Below are positions 1 through 8,307 of a stretch of 64,000 nucleotides of DNA, in pieces; position 1 is the first letter of the stretch; every line of letters starts with the position of its first letter. Where the stretch lies: assembly GCF_900112975.1 (NCBI RefSeq), contig NZ_FONQ01000013.1, forward strand, positions 46,275 to 110,274, given 5' to 3'. Origin of the DNA: Flavobacterium xueshanense (GTDB taxonomy: Bacteria; Bacteroidota; Bacteroidia; Flavobacteriales; Flavobacteriaceae). The notes below the pieces were generated by a model that did not search any database, was not told the origin of the DNA, and saw only the letters and a program-made list of their open reading frames with translations. The position numbers and the translations under genes were made by a program.

Positions 1-518
1 AATTCAACAAGTACTGCCGGAACTTCCGATTTTTTTAAAATATAAAAGGGAGCTTTCTTTACTTCAGATGATTTTATAGTAGTATTGCGGATAAATTTGT
101 TGCGAAGTTCAACCGCAATTTCATTTGACTTTTCGTTCGCAATCGACTCTGTAGCAACATAAAATTCCATTCCTGATTTTGCTACATTTGCATTTTGATT
201 AATATGCAATGACAAAACTAAATCAGGTTTAATCTTGTTAATCAGTGCAGAACGGTCGCTCAAAGAAAGAAATTGATCTCCAATTCTCGTGAGGTGAATA
301 GTAACATTTTCGTTTTTATTCAAAAATTTGATTTTATCCGTTATTTGGGCTACAATTTGTTTTTCATTGCTGCTGCTCGAAGTAGCTCCAAAATCGGATC
401 CGCCGTGCCCGGCATCAATAACAACATTGATATGTTTGGATTTTCCAGTGTTTGTTGTTACGAATGCAAAAGATACAATGGTTGCAAAAGTCAGAAAGAA
501 CGGAATTGCTTTTTTCAT
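1..518 (-). CDS. N-acetylmuramoyl-L-alanine amidase, 3' part outside window
   Basis: Reading the minus strand from an ATG at 516-518 gives an open frame that runs off the left edge, so only about 172 N-terminal residues are visible. The protein starts with a signal peptide (MKKAIPFFLTFATIVSFAF). The zinc amidase motif VVIDAGHGGSDFGA follows, then LSLHIN around residue 120, both hallmarks of the Amidase_3 family. These enzymes cut the amide bond between MurNAc and the stem peptide in the periplasm. The catalytic Glu and second His further downstream cannot be checked here. The start is supported by the signal peptide directly after it. Confidence 0.88.
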   Translation of the reverse strand, partial: MKKAIPFFLTFATIVSFAFVTTNTGKSKHINVVIDAGHGGSDFGATSSSSNEKQIVAQITDKIKFLNKNENVTIHLTRIGDQFLSLSDRSALINKIKPDLVLSLHINQNANVAKSGMEFYVATESIANEKSNEIAVELRNKFIRNTTIKSSEVKKAPFYILKKSEVPAVLVE

Positions 519-587
519 TTGATTTTGTTTTAATTGGTTATTCAATAATAACTTATAAAAAGTAAGATTTATTGTGTAACGGTATTT

Positions 588-2039
588 TTATTCCAAAGCT
601 TTCAAAAGTCCTTCCGGTGCTTTCTCAATATACATTTGGTTTTGCATTCCTTTTATCGATTTTGCATCAGTGAAAAAGTCAAATTCTTTTCCTGGGATTT
701 GTCTTGACATACGTGATGTCCCGGTTATTTTTCCGATAGCTGTGCTTAATAAAGGTTCAGCTGTGTCACCAAGAACGCCTAATGTGCTCAAAGTCTCTTT
801 TACTGAAAAATCAGGTTGCAATCCTTTGAAATAATCTCCAAACCCAACTGAGTTGACAATTTTTAATACAATAGGCTGCATCGCATATCTATGGTTTGGA
901 TTTCTATTTTCTGAACCAAAACTTGGGGAATCATAAAGAGTAACAGATCCAACATTTTTTCCTACCGTTACATCACCAATTTGTATTACATTGATGTGAG
1001 GTTCTAATCCATTGATTACAAGTTCGCTTGCTGATGCTGAACTTGCGCTAGTTAAGATGTAAACTTTAGTTAAGTTCAAGCTGTTTATTGTTGTTGACTC
1101 AATTTTATCTGTAAAATAATTGAATAAAGCACTTGGATTTTCAGCTTCGAAATAGGCATTGATTTTCGCATTCCATTGTTGTTTTGCAAAAACTTTTCCT
1201 GTCAATTGTCCAGTAATCATACTTGCCAATCGTGTCGCAGATTGCACGGAACCACCACTATTGTATCTTAAATCTAATACTAAGTCCGTAACTCCTTGTG
1301 ATTTTAGAGCAGCAAAAGCATCGTTTAACTGCTTGTCATAATTGGCATAAAAACCATTGTACATCAAATATCCTATTTTGTGAGCACCAGAAGTGATTAC
1401 TTTATTGATTAAAATTGGGTTTTCAGAAAGTACTGTTTTTGTTAATGAGACTGATTTTTCATTCCCAACAATTGTAGTTCCGCTGAATTCCGCAAGATTT
1501 AGCGTGTAACTTTCGTTGGCACCAAAAAGTAATGATTTATAATTGCTGACAGTCAGTTGTGTTCCATTTACAGCCGTAAAAAAATCACCACGCTTAATAT
1601 TTTTAGTAGAAGCATCTGAATTTGCAATAATATAACGAACATAACCAAATATTTCGGTAGTACTTCCTGGTTTAAAGCTTAAACCAAAATCGATTCCGTT
1701 GTTTTTTGTAGTTCCTTGAAGAGTTCCTTCGAGCTCTAAATAATCACTTACAATCCAACTGAATTTATCGATAGAAGTACTCACTCTTAAAGCAGCAAAT
1801 AAATCCTCAGGAACCGGATAACCTCTTAGAAAAGTGTTTAATGCAGTTTGATCTGCAAAACGGTTATCTGCTAAATTTGGAACATCAGCTTGCCATAAAT
1901 AGTATTGGTTCATGCCTTTCCAGATGAAATCCTGGATTTCTAAACTGGCTGGCGGTGCAATATCATCATTGTCCTGACAACTTTGGAATGTAAACGTAGC
2001 GATGAATAATAAAAGTGTAAATTTGAATGCAGTTCTCAT
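588..2039 (-). CDS. S41 family peptidase lipoprotein (C-terminal processing protease-like)
   Basis: 483 residues. The N-terminus is a lipoprotein signal with Cys21 (FTFQSC), so the protein is probably anchored in the envelope. A PDZ-like stretch lies around residues 110-200. The S41 core follows, with LDLRYNSGGS at 256-264, the Ser of SASASE at about 333-339 and Lys361 in GDVTVGKNVGS as the likely Ser/Lys catalytic pair. The family cleaves C-termini of periplasmic proteins. It is transcribed divergently from the sigma-factor gene at 2159. The substrate cannot be inferred. Confidence 0.88.
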   Translation of the reverse strand: MRTAFKFTLLLFIATFTFQSCQDNDDIAPPASLEIQDFIWKGMNQYYLWQADVPNLADNRFADQTALNTFLRGYPVPEDLFAALRVSTSIDKFSWIVSDYLELEGTLQGTTKNNGIDFGLSFKPGSTTEIFGYVRYIIANSDASTKNIKRGDFFTAVNGTQLTVSNYKSLLFGANESYTLNLAEFSGTTIVGNEKSVSLTKTVLSENPILINKVITSGAHKIGYLMYNGFYANYDKQLNDAFAALKSQGVTDLVLDLRYNSGGSVQSATRLASMITGQLTGKVFAKQQWNAKINAYFEAENPSALFNYFTDKIESTTINSLNLTKVYILTSASSASASELVINGLEPHINVIQIGDVTVGKNVGSVTLYDSPSFGSENRNPNHRYAMQPIVLKIVNSVGFGDYFKGLQPDFSVKETLSTLGVLGDTAEPLLSTAIGKITGTSRMSRQIPGKEFDFFTDAKSIKGMQNQMYIEKAPEGLLKALE

Positions 2040-2110
2040 ATATTTGTTTTAATCTTAATTAACGTAAAAATACTAACTTTAGTTTTATTTTATGTTCTAT
2101 GTTGCAAAAA

Positions 2111-2118
2111 TAAATTTG
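2111..2118 (+). promoter_or_regulatory. candidate -7 element (TAAATTTG) upstream of the ECF sigma gene
   Basis: The octamer matches the Bacteroidota -7 consensus TAnnTTTG and sits 40 bp before the ATG at 2159. I do not see a clear TTTG -33 box at the usual distance, so the call rests on the -7 match alone. Confidence 0.3.
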
Positions 2119-2158
2119 AATCGTCTTAATTATATAATCAGTTTAATACCTAATTTTT

Positions 2159-2668
2159 ATGAACCAAAATGAGTTTGTGCTAATTGTGGCTCCTTTCAAA
2201 GACAAAGTCTTCAGGTTGGCCAAGCGATTGCTGGTGAGTACCGAGGAAGCCGAAGATGCGACTCAAGAAGTTTTGGTGAAATTATGGAGCAAGAATGGAG
2301 GGCTTTCCAGTTGCAGCAGTATTGAGGCATTTGCGATGACCATTACAAAAAATTATTGTTTAGACCAATTGAAATCCAAACGAGCAGATAATCTGAAAAT
2401 TGTTTCTACTAACTATACAGATGCAGCTCCCGCTTTAGACAAGAAACTGGAAGATAATGATAGTTTGAATTGGGTTGAAAGAAGTATAAGTCAATTGCCA
2501 GAGCAACAACGAATGATTATTCAACTCAGGGATATTGAGCAGTACGAATTTGAAGAAATGGCTAAAATGCTTAATATGACCGAGAGTGCCATTAGAGTTT
2601 CACTTTCCAGAGCACGAAAAACGATACGAGAATACATGACAAAAACACATAATTATGGAATTATATAA
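2159..2668 (+). CDS. RNA polymerase ECF-type sigma-70 factor
   Basis: 169 residues, normal length for an ECF sigma factor. Region 2 is visible as AEDATQEVLVKLW (residues about 31-43). Region 4 is LPEQQRMIIQLRDIEQYEFEEMAKMLNMTESAIRVSLSRARKTI near the C-terminus, with the helix-turn-helix. It should direct RNA polymerase to a small envelope-related regulon. It overlaps the next gene by 14 bp, which suggests translational coupling to a likely membrane anti-sigma or regulatory partner. Confidence 0.92.
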   Translation: MNQNEFVLIVAPFKDKVFRLAKRLLVSTEEAEDATQEVLVKLWSKNGGLSSCSSIEAFAMTITKNYCLDQLKSKRADNLKIVSTNYTDAAPALDKKLEDNDSLNWVERSISQLPEQQRMIIQLRDIEQYEFEEMAKMLNMTESAIRVSLSRARKTIREYMTKTHNYGII

Positions 2669-3152
2669 AGTAGAAACGTTATTAGAAAAATATTTTGAAG
2701 GGGAAACCACGCTTAATGACGAGCAAGAATTGCAGGATTATTTTGCGTCACCCGAAGTTGCTCCACATTTACAACAATATGCATCATTATTTAACCATTT
2801 TGCTGTTGCAAAAGTGCAGCAGTTCAAGCAGGAAATTCCAGCATTCGAAATTAGTACAGTTGAAAACAGGAATAAAAAAAGGAATTTAGTCTGGGTCTCT
2901 ATTGCAGCTTCGGTTGTTGTTTTGATGGGAATAGGAACGTATATGTATTATGATTCGGAACCGGTGACTGAAAATAAAGATTTAGGAACCTATGATGATC
3001 CTGAACTAGCTTTCAAAGCAACTCAAAAAGCGTTGTCTTTATTGTCGAATAATGTAAACGTTGGCATAGAAAGTGTACAGTATATTGAAGAATACCAAAT
3101 TGCTAAAAATAAAGTGTTCAGAAAAGAAAAAAATAAATCCGGAGGCATTTAA
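2655..3152 (+). CDS. single-pass membrane protein, probable anti-sigma-like partner
   Basis: 165 residues. The N-terminal part is acidic and cytoplasmic-looking (LEKYFEGETTLNDEQELQDYF). One hydrophobic helix lies around residues 78-99 (LVWVSIAASVVVLMGIGTYM), followed by a C-terminal domain. This topology and the 14-bp overlap with the upstream sigma gene fit an anti-sigma factor or sigma-linked membrane regulator. I see no recognised zinc anti-sigma (ZAS) motif, so the role is inferred from context. Confidence 0.7.
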   Translation: MELYKVETLLEKYFEGETTLNDEQELQDYFASPEVAPHLQQYASLFNHFAVAKVQQFKQEIPAFEISTVENRNKKRNLVWVSIAASVVVLMGIGTYMYYDSEPVTENKDLGTYDDPELAFKATQKALSLLSNNVNVGIESVQYIEEYQIAKNKVFRKEKNKSGGI

Positions 3153-3226
3153 TATCTTCCGAAAAATAATAATCAAGGCGTAAAACGCTACAGTCAATTA
3201 AAATAAAAGTAAACAAATTAAAAAAA

Positions 3227-3829
3227 ATGAAATCAATCAATCCCAATCCAAGTTTTTGCACACCAGCAAAACAGATTCAAAAGAACTCACGTCTAAGTTC
3301 AGCTAAAAAGTTTTTAATCATCGTATTACTGGTTTTTATTGCGAGTCCAATTTTTGCGCAAACAGCCTTCGATAAATTCGACGGACAAGATGATGTAACC
3401 TCAATTATTGTCAATAAAAAAATGTTTGACTTGATGAGTAAAGTAAAAGTTGACGCTTCTGATAAAGAAACCCAACAATACTTGGCGTTAATTAAAAAGC
3501 TTGATAATTTAAAAGTTTTCACTACCAAAAGCACTCGAGTAGAAGGAGAAATGAAATTAGTTGCTGACAAGTACATCAAATCAGCCGGCTTAGAAGAGTT
3601 GATGCGCGTAAATGAGAATGGCAGAAACATAAAAATTTTGGTAAAATCAGGTTCAACTGATTCACAAATAAAAGAATTACTGATGTTTATTGAAGGGGCT
3701 AAAAATGACGATACGGTTCTAATGTCTCTGACCGGTACTTTTGATTTGAATGAAATTTCGATTCTTACCGATAAGATGAGAATTCCTGGAGGCGATGACT
3801 TGAAGAAAGCAACTAAAGGTAAAAAATAA
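3227..3829 (+). CDS. DUF4252 family exported protein
   Basis: 200 residues. After a 26-residue N-terminal extension comes a hydrophobic export signal ending in IFAQ (about residue 45). The mature part begins TAFDKFDGQDDVTSIIVNKKMF, typical of flavobacterial DUF4252 proteins. The function of the family is unknown. It lies 74 bp after the anti-sigma-like gene and 1 bp before a second DUF4252 gene, so these four genes probably form one operon. The true start could be the internal Met closer to the signal if the extension is not translated, but no such Met is visible there. Confidence 0.8.
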   Translation: MKSINPNPSFCTPAKQIQKNSRLSSAKKFLIIVLLVFIASPIFAQTAFDKFDGQDDVTSIIVNKKMFDLMSKVKVDASDKETQQYLALIKKLDNLKVFTTKSTRVEGEMKLVADKYIKSAGLEELMRVNENGRNIKILVKSGSTDSQIKELLMFIEGAKNDDTVLMSLTGTFDLNEISILTDKMRIPGGDDLKKATKGKK

Positions 3830-3830
3830 G

Positions 3831-4364
3831 ATGAAAATGATCTATGGAATTGCACTAATTATCAGTTTGTTCCTGATTAGTTGCAACTCGGAGCCAACCT
3901 TGCAAAAGTATTTTGTGGAAAACACCGAAAATAAAAATTTTGTTGCACTTGATGTTTCTCCCGATATTTTGAATGTGGATAAAACAAAATTGTCAGTGGC
4001 ACAAATTGATGCTTTGAAATCCTTTGACAAAATGAATGTGCTGGCTTTCAGATTAAATGAGACCAACAAGGCGGAGTTTGAAACGGAACGCGCCAAAGTT
4101 GACTTAATTTTAAAAGACAAAAAGTATCAGCAACTGATGAAATTTGGTTCAGGCAAAGAAGGTGCTTCGGTTAGCTTTGTTGGTACCGATGAACACATCG
4201 AGGAATTTGTTTTTTATGCCAATAAAAAAGAAAATGGTTTTGCGGTGGTCCGAATTTTGGGTAAAGATATGAACCCTACGAGTGTGATGAATATGATAAG
4301 TGTGTTACAACAATCCAACATCGATTTAGAACAATTGAAACCATTACAGCAATTACTGAAATAA
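3831..4364 (+). CDS. DUF4252 family lipoprotein
   Basis: 177 residues. The N-terminus MKMIYGIALIISLFLISC is a lipoprotein signal with Cys18. The rest resembles the DUF4252 fold of the gene just upstream, but it has diverged (LDVSPDILNVDKTKLSVAQ). It starts one base after the upstream stop codon, so the two are co-translated. A strong terminator follows at 4383. Pairs of DUF4252 genes after an ECF sigma gene suggest an envelope function, but no activity is known. Confidence 0.75.
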   Translation: MKMIYGIALIISLFLISCNSEPTLQKYFVENTENKNFVALDVSPDILNVDKTKLSVAQIDALKSFDKMNVLAFRLNETNKAEFETERAKVDLILKDKKYQQLMKFGSGKEGASVSFVGTDEHIEEFVFYANKKENGFAVVRILGKDMNPTSVMNMISVLQQSNIDLEQLKPLQQLLK

Positions 4365-4382
4365 ACGGGTTTACAGTTAATG

Positions 4383-4417
4383 AAAAGCGTCTTGATAGTT
4401 TCAAGACGCTTTTTTTA
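4383..4417 (+). terminator. rho-independent terminator of the sigma/DUF4252 operon
   Basis: AAAGCGTCTTGA pairs with TCAAGACGCTTT around a short loop and is followed by a T run. It lies 19 bp after the DUF4252 stop and before the convergent TPR gene, so it may serve both strands. Confidence 0.85.
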
Positions 4418-4450
4418 TGGGGTAAATTTTGAATAATTTGTGTCAACCTG

Positions 4451-4957
4451 TTATTTACAAAACATTTTTTTGTTTTTTACGGCACTCTGACTGCCTAATT
4501 GGATTGCTTTTGTAAAATCGGCACAGGCATTTTTCTTATTTTTAGAATGAAAATTAGAAAGGCCTCTTAAATTATACGCGATATAATCCTTTTCGTTTAA
4601 ACTAATAGACATGGTGCAATCTTCGATAGTACTTTTGTAATTCTTCGCTTTATAGTTAATGTCGGCTCTTGTGGTGTAAGCATCACTTCTTTTAGGTTCT
4701 ACTTTTATTGTTGTGTCTACATCGTTTAAAGCACCTTTAATGTCGCCTAATTTTTGTTTCAAAAGAGCTCTGTTCAAGTAGGCCGAGGCGAATAAAGGAT
4801 CAATTCTAATCGCTTTGCTGTAATCATCGATGGCGCCTTTGTTGTTTCCGACTTCTGCTTTCTTTAACGCTTTGTCAAATAAGTCATAAGCGATTGGATT
4901 TTGACTCCATCCTGCTAAGGAACTTAATAATAATGCTAGTAGGACTAATTTTCTCAT
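4451..4957 (-). CDS. tetratricopeptide repeat protein, secreted
   Basis: 168 residues with a signal peptide (MRKLVLLALLLSSLAGWSQ). About four TPR units follow: AYDLFDKALKKAEVGNNKGA, AYLNRALLKQKLGDIKGAL, AYTTRADINYKAKNYKSTI and AYNLRGLSNFHSKNKKNA. TPRs mediate protein-protein contacts. The signal peptide places it in the periplasm or outer envelope. No catalytic domain is present. It is convergent with the DUF4252 operon. Confidence 0.85.
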   Translation of the reverse strand: MRKLVLLALLLSSLAGWSQNPIAYDLFDKALKKAEVGNNKGAIDDYSKAIRIDPLFASAYLNRALLKQKLGDIKGALNDVDTTIKVEPKRSDAYTTRADINYKAKNYKSTIEDCTMSISLNEKDYIAYNLRGLSNFHSKNKKNACADFTKAIQLGSQSAVKNKKMFCK

Positions 4958-5212
4958 AAAATTTAAGGTTTGAAATTGGGGGAATTTCTTTAATTATTAA
5001 TAGGTAACAATTATATAAAGGTACAATTCTTTTTTTAGTTATTTAGTTAACGAATAGAAATGGGTTTTATTTTGAATAAACTTTATCAATCTTAGATTCA
5101 ATTAAAAAATCACTAAAAGTTGGTATTGTGAAAGCCTTTTGATACCCGTAATTTTGCATAAGTAGAGATTTTCAATGGAATCATTATTTATCGAATTAAT
5201 ACAGCACTAAAG

Positions 5213-5380
5213 ATGGGAAACACAGCACCAGAAAGACAAAGCGGTAAACCTATAAAAGCAAAAAACAATACAACATTTTTATACATTGGTACTTTCTTCT
5301 TTTTTGCAGGAAGCCTGTCCGTGGGAATTTTGATGGTTATTTTTTTTTTAAACGCGTTAGGAAATGTTTTTCAAAATTGA
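5213..5380 (+). CDS. 55-residue single-pass membrane protein
   Basis: A short open frame from ATG 5213 to TGA 5378-5380. The first 20 residues are hydrophilic (MGNTAPERQSGKPIKAKNN). A strongly hydrophobic helix spans about residues 22-46 (FLYIGTFFFFAGSLSVGILM). A terminator-like hairpin follows at 5443. The clean membrane profile and the terminator argue that it is real. It lies just outside the left attachment repeat. I do not recognise the family. Confidence 0.55.
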   Translation: MGNTAPERQSGKPIKAKNNTTFLYIGTFFFFAGSLSVGILMVIFFLNALGNVFQN

Positions 5381-5442
5381 AAAAAACGATTGTTTACTAT
5401 TATCGCCTCATTATTTTCCATAAAATGATTTTTTGTAAAAAG

Positions 5443-5498
5443 CAAAATGCTTCTGAAACCTTCAAGTATACTTGATTGTTTCAGAAGCATTTTGTTTT
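5443..5498 (+). terminator. long hairpin, probable terminator after the small membrane gene
   Basis: CAAAATGCTTCTGAAAC (5443-5459) pairs perfectly with GTTTCAGAAGCATTTTG (5478-5494). The loop contains the palindrome TCAAGTATACTTGA. A T-rich stretch follows and ends exactly at the att repeat. Confidence 0.7.
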
Positions 5499-5512
5499 GT
5501 GACCACGGCGGG
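5499..5512. repeat. left attachment repeat (copy of tRNA-Leu 3' end)
   Basis: GTGACCACGGCGGG is identical to the tRNA-Leu(GAG) 3' end at 40661-40674, and the match ends at the next base. No tRNA body is attached to this copy, as expected for an orphan att site. Confidence 0.7.
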
Positions 5513-5593
5513 GACATTACCCACATATTTCGATATTTTTAAAAACACTTAAAACCACTGTTAATCAATGCTTTGTATTTTTTTAGATGTATC

Positions 5594-5650
5594 CGAATAT
5601 GACCAAATATGATTAAATATGAAATCGGTTGACTAACGGTTGACTAGATT
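5594..5650. repeat. phased repeats upstream of the integrase (AATATGA x3, TTGACTA x2)
   Basis: Three AATATGA units about 10-11 bp apart are followed by TTGACTAACGG (5629) and TTGACTAGATT (5640). The TTGACTA pair recurs near the right end of the element, so these are likely recombinase arm sites or an int operator. Confidence 0.5.
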
Positions 5651-5693
5651 TATATTATTTAGCTATATTTGATTGGACTAAAATAATCAAAAA

Positions 5694-6998
5694 ATGGCTA
5701 CTGTAAAATTCTTGCTTCAGAGCAAAAAAGAAAACTCCAATATCTATGTTCGGTATTCCATTAACCGAAATATTGTGTTGAAACGCAAAACGGGTTTTAT
5801 GATCGATGCCAAAGATTGGAGCGAGGACAAATCATTGCCAAAAACGAGCAATGAAGATTTGAAAGGGTTAAAATCAAAATTGGAAAAATTAGCCCTTTTT
5901 ATCAATGAAGCACACAATAAAACCATTAGTGCCGGAATCGAATTTGATGGCGAGTGGCTGCAACTTCAAATTGATTTGTACAACAATAAAATTCCCGTGG
6001 TCGATTTGGACGTTTTGACGGCCTATATTCAAAAATACATTGACGAAGCACCATTCAAACAAAACGCCAAAAAAGGACTTGGATTGAGTAACGGACGCGT
6101 CCAGAATTTAAAACTTTTTAAGAAGACCATTGGGCGGTATGAAGGAGATGCTTTAAACAAGAAAAGCATATTGATTAAAGAGATTGATTTAAAGTGGGTG
6201 GAAAAATACAAAATGTGGTTGTTTAATCTGGGCTATTCCCCGAACTACGTCGGCAAAAACATTGCCAATGTCAGAACGATTTGTCTGGATGCTTCCAAAA
6301 ATGATATAGAAACCTCCCCACAGATTAAAAATATCAAAGGAATATCAGAAAGTAAAGAACCAGAAGACATCGTTTTTTTAAGCGAAGAAGAACAAGAAGC
6401 AATCAAAAAAGCACCCCTTATCAGGGAAGCATTAATTAATGCCCGTAAATGGCTTTTGTTGGGTTGCTTGATCGGACAGCGGGGCGGCGATTTGCTGAAC
6501 ATCACCCAAAAAAATATCAAAGAAATCAATGGCATAAAAATTATTGAATTAAAACAACAAAAAACTGGCAAAATAGTGGCAATACCTTTATTGCCGGAAG
6601 CTATCCATGTTATAGAAAGTGGTTTGCCGTACAAAACATCACTTGTTCATTTTAATGAATACATAAAAGACATTTGCGAAGCGGCAGAGCTCCACACTCC
6701 AACTAAAGGGCGTAAAAAAATTAATCAAGGAAAACCAAATGTCAAAGATACTTACCCAAAATATAAAATGGTTAGCAGTCACATCTGTAGACGCTCTTTT
6801 GCAACCAATTTTTATGGGCGTATTCCAACTCCAATTTTAAAGGATATTACAGGGCATGGTTCTGAGAGAATGTTCTTGGCATACATCGGTAAGACTTCCT
6901 ACGATAGTGCTTATCATATGTTAGAATATTTCAGTAAATTAACACCTAAAATACAAGCGCCTCCTGTTATGAAGGTAATTAGAAAAAACGCTGAATAA
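5694..6998 (+). CDS. int: tyrosine recombinase/integrase
   Basis: 434 residues, usual length for a Bacteroidota element integrase. Residues 1-50 form an arm-binding domain (MATVKFLLQSKKENSNIYVR). Residues about 105-215 are a SAM-like core-binding domain. The catalytic domain shows Arg263 (GQRGGD), Lys290 (LKQQKTGK), HxxR at 363-366 (HICRRSFAT), His388 (ITGHGS) and the nucleophile Tyr397 (LAYIG). All key residues are present, so the enzyme should be active. It sits 180 bp inside a duplicated tRNA-Leu end and most likely catalyses integration there. The gene downstream starts 14 bp later. Confidence 0.95.
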   Translation: MATVKFLLQSKKENSNIYVRYSINRNIVLKRKTGFMIDAKDWSEDKSLPKTSNEDLKGLKSKLEKLALFINEAHNKTISAGIEFDGEWLQLQIDLYNNKIPVVDLDVLTAYIQKYIDEAPFKQNAKKGLGLSNGRVQNLKLFKKTIGRYEGDALNKKSILIKEIDLKWVEKYKMWLFNLGYSPNYVGKNIANVRTICLDASKNDIETSPQIKNIKGISESKEPEDIVFLSEEEQEAIKKAPLIREALINARKWLLLGCLIGQRGGDLLNITQKNIKEINGIKIIELKQQKTGKIVAIPLLPEAIHVIESGLPYKTSLVHFNEYIKDICEAAELHTPTKGRKKINQGKPNVKDTYPKYKMVSSHICRRSFATNFYGRIPTPILKDITGHGSERMFLAYIGKTSYDSAYHMLEYFSKLTPKIQAPPVMKVIRKNAE

Positions 6999-7012
6999 TA
7001 ATAGCAATTTTT

Positions 7013-7936
7013 ATGGCAAAAAATAAACCAACCTATATTACAGATTTAACTCAAGAAATATTGACCAATACTGTTTTGTTGAATGATTGGGCCGATAATA
7101 GCGCTGATATGGAATTTTTGAAATTATCAGTTGCAATATTATCAGACATTAACCTATTATTCAGCTGGGATTGTAATAATGTTTTGAATCTAAAACTGGC
7201 AGGAGTATTAACCGGTAATCAAGATTTTAAACTTAAAAGCGGAATGTTAATTACTATTGACGAGTCCTATGATTTTCCATTTGAGACTCAATCCGAATAT
7301 GAATTTATCATCAGAGAAATGATTGATGCAAAATTATTATTGGACATACAGATAAAAGATTTGCTTAATGAGGGGCATGATTTAGAGAAAATTAATCAGG
7401 CAATACGACATAATAAAATGACCCATTTTTTTCATTTAATAGAGCAAACAAAAGGTTATGAATCAAATGACTTCAATTTTTTAAATAAATTCATTCTCCC
7501 AAATCTTATTGAACGTAAAAATGAATTGAAACAGCAATTTATAAATAAAAAAGTGGATAAGCTTTTATTTTCCAATACTGAAAACTTTTTAAAAACAGAA
7601 GATACCGTAGTTGAATCAAATAAAAATAAAATTAAAAACAAACCTGATTTCAATAGAAACCACTGGAACGAAAAATGTTTTGAACTTTTCAATTATTTAA
7701 TTGATAATTATGAAAAAAAAGGCAAAGTAAAATTTATAAATATTTTCTACTATCTTAAAAATAAGGTTGATAAAAATATCTACGTATTTTCATTTACCAT
7801 TGATCAATATAAAACTTTTATTGAATCAAAACACAACATAAAATTAACCACTTTTAGGACAGCTGAGTTTGATTTTGAAGACAATGAGATTCCAGTTTTA
7901 AATGCATTTGCAGCTGATTTTCGCAATGAGGTTTAA
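7013..7936 (+). CDS. hypothetical protein of the integrative element
   Basis: 307 residues, mostly helical and charged, with no signal peptide or membrane segment. It starts 14 bp after the integrase stop and is probably co-transcribed with it. The middle part is Lys/Asn rich (ENFLKTEDTVVESNKNKIKN). The C-terminal 100 residues look compact and aromatic (FINIFYYLKNKVDKNIYVFS). I recognise no domain. The position between the integrase and an excisionase-like gene suggests a maintenance or regulatory role for the element. Confidence 0.7.
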   Translation: MAKNKPTYITDLTQEILTNTVLLNDWADNSADMEFLKLSVAILSDINLLFSWDCNNVLNLKLAGVLTGNQDFKLKSGMLITIDESYDFPFETQSEYEFIIREMIDAKLLLDIQIKDLLNEGHDLEKINQAIRHNKMTHFFHLIEQTKGYESNDFNFLNKFILPNLIERKNELKQQFINKKVDKLLFSNTENFLKTEDTVVESNKNKIKNKPDFNRNHWNEKCFELFNYLIDNYEKKGKVKFINIFYYLKNKVDKNIYVFSFTIDQYKTFIESKHNIKLTTFRTAEFDFEDNEIPVLNAFAADFRNEV

Positions 7937-7947
7937 ATAAATGTTTT

Positions 7948-7980
7948 TTGCCTAAAATTTGCCTAATTTTTGCCTTTTGC
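7948..7980. repeat. three 11-bp direct repeats (TTGCCTAA-like) before the HTH gene
   Basis: TTGCCTAAAAT (7948), TTGCCTAATTT (7959) and TTGCCTTTTGC (7970) are spaced exactly 11 bp, one helical turn. They lie about 60 bp before the HTH gene start and are candidate binding sites for its product. Confidence 0.5.
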
Positions 7981-8038
7981 ATGTTTTTATAATACCCTAA
8001 TGGCTAAATATCATTGTGATTCACTAAACCGAATTACA

Positions 8039-8302
8039 ATGAAACAAATTTTTTTACAAGGCATTTCACTACAAGAGTTAGTTGATGCTCTCTATCCATT
8101 AATGCAACTTAAACAAGTTGAAAATCCACAACCCCTAAATGATTTGATGACCCGCAAGGAAGTTTGTGCTCTACTGAGCATTAATTTTTCAACATTGTGG
8201 AAACACACCAAAAGCGGGAAATTAAAGAGTCTAGGAATTGGTAACCGAGTTTTTTACTCAAGAGAACAGGTACTTCAGGCTGTTAAACCATTAAATTTTT
8301 AA
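8039..8302 (+). CDS. excisionase-like helix-turn-helix DNA-binding protein
   Basis: 87 residues from ATG 8039 (an upstream in-frame ATG at 7970 is possible but adds an unconvincing N-terminus that overlaps the repeats). The C-terminal half is an HTH_17/MerR-like winged helix: LMTRKEVCALLSINFSTLWK, then HTKSGKLKSLGIGNRVFYSR. Such small proteins act as directionality factors or regulators of Bacteroidota mobile elements. Three 11-bp direct repeats lie just upstream. A related gene is found at the other end of the element (40069). Confidence 0.8.
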   Translation: MKQIFLQGISLQELVDALYPLMQLKQVENPQPLNDLMTRKEVCALLSINFSTLWKHTKSGKLKSLGIGNRVFYSREQVLQAVKPLNF

Positions 8303-8307
8303 CGGTT

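Noticed and set aside
3277..3855. 192-residue open frame on the minus strand
   Set aside because: It lies opposite the two DUF4252 genes, which have clear export signals and family patterns. The antisense frame has no such support.
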